DNA of 5,015 nucleotides, from the NCBI GenBank assembly GCA_937898265.1, contig CALEJM010000105.1:1-5015 (forward strand), read 5' to 3'. Position numbers and translations under genes: made by a program. The DNA comes from an uncultured Porphyromonadaceae bacterium (lineage in GTDB: Bacteria; Bacteroidota; Bacteroidia; Bacteroidales; Paludibacteraceae). Positions 1 through 5,015 of the stretch are shown piece after piece; position 1 is the stretch's first letter; each line of letters begins with the position of its first letter. The notes beneath the pieces were generated by a model, which was not told the DNA's origin, searched no databases, and saw only the letters and a list, made by a program, of their open reading frames with translations.

Positions 1-44
1 ATGTATCCAGCTCCAATGCAGACGATGTTCTTGTTCATGGCCAT
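1..44 (-). CDS. ugd: Start of a nucleotide-sugar dehydrogenase, probably UDP-glucose 6-dehydrogenase (partial, runs off the left edge)
   Basis: Only the first 12-14 codons are inside the window. From the ATG at 38-36 they read MNKNIVCIGAGY followed by an incomplete codon. This is a beta strand running into a glycine-rich GxGxxG turn, the NAD-binding start of a Rossmann fold. The wording VCIGAGYI fits the eukaryote-like UDP-glucose 6-dehydrogenases found in many Bacteroidota, which oxidise UDP-glucose to UDP-glucuronate for surface polysaccharide. A second in-frame ATG lies two codons upstream at 44-42 (ATG GCC ATG), so either could be the start, and no Shine-Dalgarno sequence separates them. 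The gene begins 12 or 18 bases after the truncated rodA stop. It is not a usual member of the mre cluster. With so few residues another Rossmann oxidoreductase is possible; the family call is an inference. Confidence 0.55.
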   Translation of the reverse strand, partial: MAMNKNIVCIGAGY

Positions 45-60
45 ATTTTACCATATTTAC
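41..60. repeat. Short imperfect tandem repeat, 2 x 10 bp
   Basis: Two adjacent 10-mers, ccatatttta (41-50) and ccatatttac (51-60), share their first eight bases. The right copy contains the rodA stop codon, and the left copy contains the upstream candidate start of the next gene. The stretch is A/T-rich compared with the GC-rich genes around it. It could be a small duplication in a spacer or a footprint of a join. No function is evident. Confidence 0.5.
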
Positions 61-698
61 TGTGCAGTGACGGCATCGCGGCGGTAGAAGGCGTAGCGTG
101 CGATGAAGATGGCGGCCGCGCCGAGGGCTGGTATGATGCCGGGGAGACCACGTCGGTAGAGCACGAGGATGAAGGAGAAGTAGACCAGTGCGGAGCCTGT
201 CTCTTGCTGTAGCACGATGATGGCGATAGGGAGTAGGATGAGGAGTCCGATACGCATATAGTCGCGCAGCGATTCCAGCTTGAAATTCTCGTCGCTTATC
301 ATCTTTGCCACTGCCAGCGAGGTTGCGAACTTGCCGAACTCCGCTGGCTGAATCGCGACGGGACCGATGTAGAGCCACGAGTGGGAGCCTTTCGTGTCGG
401 GCGCTATGAATATCGTGACTATCAGCACCAATATGATGAATCCGTAGATGAAGTAGGCGAGTTGGTTATAGTAGTGACTGTCGATGAGTGTGATGCAGAG
501 GGCGATGACCATGCTGACGCCAATCCAGATGAGCTGCATGGCGGCAGTGCGGTGTGCCTCGAAGTCGAGGAAGGAGCCTGGGCTGTAGTCGTAGCTCGCG
601 CTGTAGATGTTGAACCATCCCACCACGAGCAGCAGTAGGTAGATGAACACCGTAGGGCGGTCGATAGAGGCGAATATGTGATTATGTTCCTTGCTCAC
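57..698 (-). CDS. rodA: RodA, SEDS-family peptidoglycan glycosyltransferase, truncated to the N-terminal half
   Basis: The frame encodes 213 residues from a GTG start (698-696) that overlaps the mrdA stop by four bases (GTGA). The next Met is residue 54, inside a membrane segment, so GTG is the only sensible start. About seven hydrophobic segments are visible, roughly at residues 16-34, 53-72, 79-98, 113-132, 148-163, 167-181 and 187-204. Family signatures in the right order are KGSHSWL (103-109), QPAEFGKFA (117-125) and QETGSALVY (165-173). RodA polymerises lipid II into glycan strands with PBP2. Full-length relatives have about ten membrane segments and 370 or more residues. This one ends just before the large extracellular loop carrying the catalytic Asp (Asp262 in E. 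coli RodA) and lacks the last three segments. It is therefore unlikely to be active. The lost half is not present in another frame, because the next gene starts right after the stop. The last ~20 residues may not be native RodA sequence. Confidence 0.85.
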   Translation of the reverse strand: MSKEHNHIFASIDRPTVFIYLLLLVVGWFNIYSASYDYSPGSFLDFEAHRTAAMQLIWIGVSMVIALCITLIDSHYYNQLAYFIYGFIILVLIVTIFIAPDTKGSHSWLYIGPVAIQPAEFGKFATSLAVAKMISDENFKLESLRDYMRIGLLILLPIAIIVLQQETGSALVYFSFILVLYRRGLPGIIPALGAAAIFIARYAFYRRDAVTAQ

Positions 699-2578
699 TT
701 CTTCTGTTTGACTGGTGGGAGGATGACGGCGCTGGAGATGCTCTCCACGCGTCCTTGTCGTGCCTCGCTGATTTCTCTCTTAAGATATTTCTCGACCATC
801 AGACTGGCGATAGGGGCGCTCCATGTGGCGCCGTAGCCGGAGTTCTCCACGAGTACGCAGAGGGCAATCTTGGGGTCGTCCTTCGGTGCGAAGCAGATGA
901 ACCACGAGTGGTTGGCGCCGTGTGGGTTTTCTGCTGTGCCGGTCTTGCCGCAGATGATGATGCTGTCGAGTTGTGCCACGCGAGCTGTGGAGCCTGTGCC
1001 GCCGCCGTTGACGGCCCATTGCATGCCTTGAACAACTGGGGCGAAGTATTTCTCGTCGATGCCGACGTCGCGGCGTTTCGTGTAGGTTGTGTCGATGTGT
1101 CCTTTGCCGATGGCTTTCACCATGTGGGGCTTGTAGTAGTAGCCGCGGTTGGCGATGATGCTGGCAAGGTTTGCCAGTTGGAGTGGCGTGGCGTCGACCT
1201 CGCCCTGTCCGATGGAGATGGAGACTACGCTGAGCGAGCGCCAGCGGTTCTTGCCGTAGACCTTGTCGTAGAAGTCGGCGTTGGGGATGAAGCCACGGTT
1301 CTCGTTGGGGATGTCGATGCCGAGTCGGTAGCCGAAGCCGAGTGCCACGATGTCGCGTTTCCACACTTCGAAGGCTTCGTGGATGTTCTCATACTTCTTG
1401 TTGTCGAGCATGGCGCGCAGGGCGTAGCAGTAGTAGGAGTTGCACGAGTTGGCAATGGAGTTGGCGAGGTCGAGCGGTGAGGCGTGACCGTGGCATCCGA
1501 GGTGGAAGTTGCCGGAGTGGTAGCCGTGCGAGCAGGGGTAGGCGGTATGTTCGGTGATGATACCCTCTTGCTGGAACACCAATGCGTTGGCGGTCTTGAA
1601 CGTAGAGCCGGGAGGGTATTTCGTCATGATGGCGCGGTTGAGGAGGGGCTTGTGGGGGTCGTTGAGCAGTTTGGAGTAGTTCTCTGCTTTTTGACGTCCG
1701 ACGAGGATGGAGGGGTCGTAGTCGGGCTTGGAGACGAGGGCGAGCACCTCGCCGGTTTTGGGCTCGATGGCAACGATGCTGCCCACTTTGTTTTGCATCA
1801 GCATCTCGCCAAATTCCTGCAGTTCGATGTCGATGCTGAGGGTGAGGTCTTTGCCGGGCACAGGGGCGTGGTCGTGACGTCCTTCGTCGTAGCTGCCTTG
1901 GATGCGTCCGTGCTTGTCGCGTAGGAGAATCTCCATGCCGTTGTGTCCGCGCAGTTCTTCTTCGTATTGCTTCTCGATGCCTGAGATGCCGATGTAGTCG
2001 CCTGGGTGGTAGTAGGGGTTCTCGTTGACGATGTCGGACGACACTTCACCGATGTATCCGAGGGTGTGTGCGGCGTGGTGACTGTTGTATTCGCGGAGGG
2101 TACGGCTTTGAACGGTGATGCCTGGGAATTTGTAGAGCATCTCTTGGAGCGACGCGTAGTCGGACGGCGAGAGCTGTGTGATGAGTCGTTGTGGGATGAG
2201 GGCGGAGTAGCCTACGTTTTTGCTCTTGTCCTTGATGTCGTTCATGCGGGCGATGAAGTTCTCTTTGGAGATGGAGAGGAGTTGGCAGAGGGCGAGGGTG
2301 TCGATGGGGTGTCCCTCGTGGTCGGCTTTGCGCACTTCGCTCTCGGTGATCATCACGTCGAAGGCTTGTTGGTTGTAGACCAGCAGTTCGCCGTTGCGGT
2401 CGTAGATGAGTCCGCGTGGGGCGTAGAGTGTCTTGCGGTAGAAGGAGATGTTTTCGGCTGCCTCTTGGTAGTCGTGAACGATTTGTAGGTTGAAGAGCTG
2501 TAGAATCAACACCACGGCAACCAGCAGAATGACTATTCTGATGGGCCAGACGCGGTTTTGGTTCTTGTCGATGCTCAT
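695..2578 (-). CDS. mrdA: Penicillin-binding protein 2 (peptidoglycan DD-transpeptidase of the elongasome)
   Basis: This is a complete class B penicillin-binding protein of 627 residues. It has one N-terminal membrane anchor (about residues 12-30), then the pedestal region containing YAPRGLIYDRNGELL (52-66), then a periplasmic transpeptidase domain from about residue 260. All three catalytic motifs are present: the acylated serine in STFK (Ser325, Lys328), SCN (378-380) and KTGT (545-548). It crosslinks peptidoglycan stem peptides during side-wall growth, partnered with RodA and stimulated by MreC, and is the target of mecillinam-type beta-lactams. A Cys/His-rich stretch lies between the first two motifs (Cys349, Cys362, His363, His365, then Cys379 inside SCN). 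It falls where E. coli PBP2 binds zinc, so a zinc site is inferred. The ATG start overlaps the mreD stop by four bases (ATGA), and its own stop overlaps the rodA start, indicating translational coupling. Confidence 0.97.
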   Translation of the reverse strand: MSIDKNQNRVWPIRIVILLVAVVLILQLFNLQIVHDYQEAAENISFYRKTLYAPRGLIYDRNGELLVYNQQAFDVMITESEVRKADHEGHPIDTLALCQLLSISKENFIARMNDIKDKSKNVGYSALIPQRLITQLSPSDYASLQEMLYKFPGITVQSRTLREYNSHHAAHTLGYIGEVSSDIVNENPYYHPGDYIGISGIEKQYEEELRGHNGMEILLRDKHGRIQGSYDEGRHDHAPVPGKDLTLSIDIELQEFGEMLMQNKVGSIVAIEPKTGEVLALVSKPDYDPSILVGRQKAENYSKLLNDPHKPLLNRAIMTKYPPGSTFKTANALVFQQEGIITEHTAYPCSHGYHSGNFHLGCHGHASPLDLANSIANSCNSYYCYALRAMLDNKKYENIHEAFEVWKRDIVALGFGYRLGIDIPNENRGFIPNADFYDKVYGKNRWRSLSVVSISIGQGEVDATPLQLANLASIIANRGYYYKPHMVKAIGKGHIDTTYTKRRDVGIDEKYFAPVVQGMQWAVNGGGTGSTARVAQLDSIIICGKTGTAENPHGANHSWFICFAPKDDPKIALCVLVENSGYGATWSAPIASLMVEKYLKREISEARQGRVESISSAVILPPVKQKK

Positions 2579-3078
2579 GAATGGCGGCTTTGCTTGATGC
2601 TCTGTATGAGCACGAGGAGGAGCATCGTGATGCCGAAGCTGCTGAGTGCCTTGAGCAGTGTGAGTTCGATGTGTGTGAAGGTGAGTGCTTCGAGCATGTA
2701 GAGGAGGAGGTGGTGCAGGAGCACGAGTGTGCCGGCGTAGTAGTAGAACGCCATGCTGTAGTCTTTATAGCTTGGGTCTCCCTTTTCCATCTGTTCTTGG
2801 GAGGCGAAGAGTTTCAGGACCGAGGGTCGGAGGTAGGCCACGAGCACGGTGGTTGCGGTGTGCATGCCGTAGACGCCGGAGAAGATGTCGATGGTGGCGC
2901 CGTAGAGGGTGGCGATGAGTAGCAACGGTATCGGTTTGATGGTGTTGGGGAGGGTGAGCAGGAAGATGATGTAGAGGTAGATGCCGCACCATCCAAAAAG
3001 TTGGATATGGTTGAGCACCAGCACTTGCAGCAGAACGAACATGGCTCCTCGGAGCGCTATCATTATGTTGTCTCTCAT
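2575..3078 (-). CDS. mreD: Rod-shape-determining protein MreD
   Basis: This is a small, very hydrophobic protein of 167 residues with five or six membrane segments, at about residues 7-24, 32-45, 49-65, 70-88, 110-130 and 140-161. A short polar loop containing ASQEQMEKGDPSYKD lies at 92-106. Length and topology match MreD, an inner-membrane partner of MreC. MreD balances MreC's activation of PBP2-RodA and helps connect the cytoplasmic MreB filaments to wall synthesis. The sequence YGATIDIFSGVYGMH (59-73) resembles the best-conserved MreD segment, around an Asp within a membrane helix. MreD diverges strongly between lineages, so the assignment leans on position between mreC and mrdA as well as topology. 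The ATG at 3078 follows the mreC stop by 12 bases with no Shine-Dalgarno motif, as is usual in Bacteroidota. Its stop overlaps the mrdA start. Confidence 0.93.
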   Translation of the reverse strand: MRDNIMIALRGAMFVLLQVLVLNHIQLFGWCGIYLYIIFLLTLPNTIKPIPLLLIATLYGATIDIFSGVYGMHTATTVLVAYLRPSVLKLFASQEQMEKGDPSYKDYSMAFYYYAGTLVLLHHLLLYMLEALTFTHIELTLLKALSSFGITMLLLVLIQSIKQSRHS

Positions 3079-3090
3079 CTTGACGGTCGG

Positions 3091-3960
3091 TTATTTGTTG
3101 TCTAACTTCTGTTCCTGGGTTTGCTCCACGAGTTGGAGTATTTCGTCGCGGTTGGCGTTGTTGACCACGTGTACGTAGTTGAGTGTGCCGAAGTTGGTGC
3201 ACCATTCAATTTGTGCGTCGTACTCGGCGGTGGTGGCGTTTTGGCTTACCTTCTTGACGATACCGATGGGGACATCTTCGGGGAAGATGGCGGAGAATCC
3301 GGAGGTGGTGATGGTGTCGCCCACCTGTGGTGCCATGTGGCGAGGGATGTTCTCGAGGTTGCCGTAGATGGGCGATGTGCCTTTCCAGAATACGGTGGTC
3401 AGGAAGTTGTTGCGAAGGAATTTGCCGCTTATTTTAAGCTCGTTGAGTGCTGAGATGACTACGGCGTGGTTTTGTGTCACGCTTTGCACTACGCCAACTA
3501 CGCCTTGGGTGTTGACCACGCCCATGTCGGGTGCCACGCCGTCTTTGGCGCCTTTGTTGATGATGATGAAGTTGTGGCGTTGGTTGATGGTGTTGTAGAC
3601 CACTTTGGCGGTGATGTATTGGGTGATGCCTTGGTGGGGGAGCGAGTCGACGAAGTTGTAGCTGATGGTGCTGTCTTGTTCTCGTTGGGCGGTGTTCAGT
3701 GCGTGTTGTGTGGCTTCCAGTTCGGCTTTGAGTGCGGCGTTTTCTTCAGCGAGTTGCTGGTTGAACAGCTTGAGGCTGAAGTATTCCGTGGTTGCTGTGG
3801 TGATGGCGTAGGTGCGTGCTGCCACGGCTGTGCTGAAGCGTCCGAACACGCTGCGCTGATAGGCGTTGCTGTTGAACACCACTACCAGTGCCAGGAGTTC
3901 GATGACGAAGAAGAGCAGGAATCGGCCTGACTGTTTGAGGAACTTGATGAGCGTCTCCAC
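3091..3960 (-). CDS. mreC: Rod-shape-determining protein MreC
   Basis: This 289-residue protein has a short cytoplasmic N-terminus, one membrane helix (about 13-30), and a predicted coiled coil (about 62-96) rich in Ala, Glu, Leu and Gln. Two beta-rich domains follow. Family hallmarks are GAKDGVAPDMGVVNTQGVVG (137-156) and GDTITTSGFSAIFPEDVPIG (214-233). MreC is the periplasmic scaffold that dimerises through the coiled coil, binds PBP2 and switches on the RodA-PBP2 synthase. The start is a GTG at 3960-3958. An in-frame stop lies seven codons upstream (3981-3979) with no ATG, GTG or TTG between, so this start is forced unless a non-standard codon is used. No Shine-Dalgarno sequence is visible. 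The gene is separated from mreB by 110 bases containing inverted repeats and is followed by mreD after 12 bases. Confidence 0.96.
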   Translation of the reverse strand: METLIKFLKQSGRFLLFFVIELLALVVVFNSNAYQRSVFGRFSTAVAARTYAITTATTEYFSLKLFNQQLAEENAALKAELEATQHALNTAQREQDSTISYNFVDSLPHQGITQYITAKVVYNTINQRHNFIIINKGAKDGVAPDMGVVNTQGVVGVVQSVTQNHAVVISALNELKISGKFLRNNFLTTVFWKGTSPIYGNLENIPRHMAPQVGDTITTSGFSAIFPEDVPIGIVKKVSQNATTAEYDAQIEWCTNFGTLNYVHVVNNANRDEILQLVEQTQEQKLDNK

Positions 3961-3981
3961 GCGGCGAAAGTGACGGGGTTA

Positions 3982-4003
3982 TTGTGTTGCGATTATTACA
4001 CAA
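3982..4003 (-). other. Inverted repeat, hairpin 2 of the mreB-mreC spacer
   Basis: The arms ttgtgt (3982-3987) and acacaa (3998-4003) are a perfect 6-bp match around a 10-base A/T-rich loop. It directly abuts the arm of the larger hairpin at 4004-4040 and lies about 20 bases upstream of the mreC GTG start in the transcript. It is short enough to arise by chance. Its interest comes from its position next to the stronger hairpin. Confidence 0.4.
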
Positions 4004-4040
4004 CGCAAGGCAGGCTGTCGGTCGGACGGCGTGCCTTGCG
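4004..4040 (-). promoter_or_regulatory. Stem-loop in the mreB-mreC spacer (possible attenuator or mRNA-processing hairpin)
   Basis: A perfect 9-bp inverted repeat pairs cgcaaggca (4004-4012) with tgccttgcg (4032-4040). The 19-base interior can itself pair further (gtc at 4017-4019 with gac at 4025-4027), leaving a small loop. Outside the stem, the 5' side of the transcript (acaa) could also pair with ttgt on the other side of a two-base bulge. No clear U-run follows in the transcript, so it is not a textbook intrinsic terminator. It sits 31 bases after the mreB stop. It is a plausible place to set mreB transcript level separately from mreC downstream, by attenuation or by protecting an RNA end. 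The function is inferred. Confidence 0.55.
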
Positions 4041-4070
4041 TGTTGTTGTCTCGCGTTTTGAGTCGAACGA

Positions 4071-5015
4071 TTATCGGAGGAGGAATTTGAATCGCTCCAC
4101 GTTTTTCAAGGCAACGCCTGTTCCGCGAGCCACGGCGCGCAGAGGGTCTTCGGCTACGATGAAGTTGATGTGGAACTTGTCGGTGAGACGTTTTGCCAAG
4201 CCGCGGAGCTGAGCGCCGCCGCCGGTGAGGTGGATACCGTCTTTCACGAGGTCTTGGTAGAGCTCGGCAGGGGTGTGTTCAAGGGCTTGGTGGATGGCGT
4301 CTTCGATTTTCACGATGGTCTTGTCGAGGCAGTGTGCAATCTCTTGGTAGGAGACCATCACTTTGTTAGGCAGCGCGGTGATACGGTTGGCGCTGTTTAC
4401 CTCGTAATCCTCTGGCACTTCGTCCTCAGGGAGTTCGGTGAGTGCTGAGCCTACTTTGATTTTGATTTCTTCGGCTGTCTTTTCGCCGATGCGCACGTTG
4501 TGCTGGCGGCTCATGTAGTCGACGATGTCTTGGGTCAGCTCGTCGCCGGCGGTGCGGATTGATTTGTCGGTCACGAGGCCGCCGAGTGAGATGACGGCGA
4601 TTTCGGTGGTGCCACCGCCTATGTCGACAATCATGTTGCCTTTAGGGGCCTCAACGTCGAGACCGATGCCGAGTGCAGCAGCCATTGGTTCGTAGATCAT
4701 ATAGATCTCGCGGCCGCCGGCGTGCTCGGAGGAGTCGCGCACCGCACGAATCTCAACCTCGGTAGAGCCGGAAGGGATGCCGACCACGATGCGGAGTGAA
4801 GGTGAGAAGAAGCGGTTTTGGTGAGGCAGTTGTTTGATCATACCGCGAATCATCAACTCAGCAGCCTTAAAGTCGGCGATTACGCCGTCGCGCAGTGGGC
4901 GCACTGTGTAGATGTTCTTCGGTGTTTTTTCCATCATCTGACGAGCCTGTGTATCAATCATTGCATCAGGAATATCCATCTTGGAATCAGCGATGATTGC
5001 TTCGATAACTGCATC
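4071..5015 (-). CDS. mreB: Rod-shape-determining protein MreB, actin homologue; 5' partial, with a foreign-looking N-terminal segment
   Basis: The frame is open to the right edge and gives 314 residues. From the codons near 4925 (TPKNIYTVRPLRDGVIADF) to the stop it is clearly MreB. It contains GIPSGSTEVE and EPMAAALGIG, the phosphate-2 loop DIGGGTTE (window residues 131-138), and the adenosine-site motif TGGGAQLRG (264-272). The C-terminus is VALKNVERFKFLLR. MreB polymerises on the inner membrane and guides the RodA-PBP2 elongation complex. The start codon and the phosphate-1 motif (DLGTANT in relatives) are not present. The first ~30 codons do not align with MreB; they resemble trigger factor and are listed separately. 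The ATG at 4979 lies inside that segment and should not be taken as the real mreB start. mreB is normally the first gene of the cluster; its promoter is outside the window. Confidence 0.95.
   Translation of the reverse strand, partial: DAVIEAIIADSKMDIPDAMIDTQARQMMEKTPKNIYTVRPLRDGVIADFKAAELMIRGMIKQLPHQNRFFSPSLRIVVGIPSGSTEVEIRAVRDSSEHAGGREIYMIYEPMAAALGIGLDVEAPKGNMIVDIGGGTTEIAVISLGGLVTDKSIRTAGDELTQDIVDYMSRQHNVRIGEKTAEEIKIKVGSALTELPEDEVPEDYEVNSANRITALPNKVMVSYQEIAHCLDKTIVKIEDAIHQALEHTPAELYQDLVKDGIHLTGGGAQLRGLAKRLTDKFHINFIVAEDPLRAVARGTGVALKNVERFKFLLR
4926..5015 (-). pseudogene. tig: Fragment of trigger factor (Tig) joined in frame to mreB
   Basis: The 30 codons at the right edge encode residues including DAVIEAIIAD and SKMDIPDAMIDTQARQMM. 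This matches the C-terminal domain of trigger factor, where a helix reading roughly 'avv..ii.na.mdIPdaMi.tqv.qM' leads into an EEFA-type continuation, especially in Lachnospiraceae and related Clostridia. It does not match the MreB pattern expected here (NEPSVVA..., then AVGxxAKxMxGRTP). The fragment ends where MreB sequence begins, around K-T-P at 4928-4920. G or C occupies the third codon position in 11 of these 30 codons, against 21 of the next 30 MreB codons, consistent with a different origin. Trigger factor is a ribosome-associated folding chaperone with no role in the mre cluster. The identification is from memory of the family and rests on about 25 residues. Confidence 0.75.

Larger units (their letters stand above)
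3961..4070. other. 110-bp mreB-mreC intergenic spacer
   Basis: This is the only sizeable non-coding stretch in the window. It holds two adjacent inverted repeats (3982-4003 and 4004-4040). Read on the minus strand I find no Bacteroidota-type promoter (TTTG near -33 with TAnnTTTG near -7) and no Shine-Dalgarno motif before the mreC start. mreC is therefore probably transcribed by read-through from upstream of mreB. Confidence 0.6.

Noticed and set aside
41..60. Bacteroidota promoter -7 box (TAnnTTTG) in the spacer before ugd
   Set aside because: On the minus strand TAAATATG is one base off the consensus, but no TTTG lies at the expected distance upstream, and the match is explained by the A/T-rich tandem repeat.
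780..1455. Minus-strand frames inside mrdA with Arg/His- or Thr/Ser-rich products
   Set aside because: These are frame-shifted readings of the PBP2 gene with biased composition and no family resemblance.
755..2488. Long plus-strand open frames opposite mrdA (about 241, 146 and 160 codons)
   Set aside because: They mirror the GC-rich minus-strand gene, give low-complexity Val/Gly/Asp/Glu-rich products with no domain, and the sense frame is an unmistakable full-length PBP2.
3466..3930. Plus-strand frame of about 154 codons opposite mreC
   Set aside because: It is the shadow of a well-supported MreC and gives a Val/Cys/Phe/Glu-rich product without recognisable features.
3982..4040. Intrinsic terminator after mreB
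   Set aside because: The stem is good but no run of U follows in the transcript, and mreC has no visible promoter of its own, so full termination is unlikely.
4071..4920. A novel actin-like protein rather than MreB
   Set aside because: The body matches MreB closely in every conserved segment and sits in the canonical cluster; only the far N-terminal part departs.
4977..4979. ATG at 4979 as the start of mreB
   Set aside because: It lies within the trigger-factor-like segment, the frame is open upstream to the window edge, and an MreB starting there would lack its nucleotide-binding N-terminus.

Overview
The window holds most of a bacterial cell-elongation (rod-shape) gene cluster, read entirely on the minus strand in the order mreB, mreC, mreD, mrdA (PBP2), rodA. 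Gene order and protein character point to the phylum Bacteroidota, probably order Bacteroidales and perhaps a Prevotella-like lineage. The evidence is the wording of MreB and PBP2, the absence of Shine-Dalgarno sequences before the genes, and the Cys/His-rich insert in PBP2. The taxonomic call comes from recalled family features, not a search.

Layout from the upstream (right) end. At 5015-4071 is an open frame whose body is MreB, but its first ~30 codons do not look like MreB. They look like a piece of trigger factor (tig), of a Clostridia/Lachnospiraceae flavour. A 110-bp gap (4070-3961) with two adjacent inverted repeats separates it from mreC (3960-3091). Then come mreD (3078-2575), mrdA (2578-695) and the 5' half of rodA (698-57). 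mreD/mrdA and mrdA/rodA each overlap by 4 bases (ATGA and GTGA), so these three genes are very likely translationally coupled. At the left edge (44 or 38 down to 1) the first codons of another gene appear, probably a UDP-glucose 6-dehydrogenase.

Function: MreB filaments, with MreC and MreD, position and activate the RodA-PBP2 pair. RodA polymerises glycan strands (transglycosylase) and PBP2 crosslinks them (transpeptidase), giving lateral wall growth. MreC, MreD and PBP2 look complete. MreB lacks its N-terminal nucleotide-binding segment here, and RodA stops after about seven membrane segments, before its catalytic loop.

The main unusual signal is that the cluster is broken at both ends, within about 100-130 bases of each window edge, next to sequence that belongs to other genes. 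The simplest reading is a chimeric metagenomic contig or amplification product around a real Bacteroidota mre cluster. A genuine rearrangement is possible but less likely. I see no new biological system in the interior, no RNA genes, no CRISPR and no mobile element.
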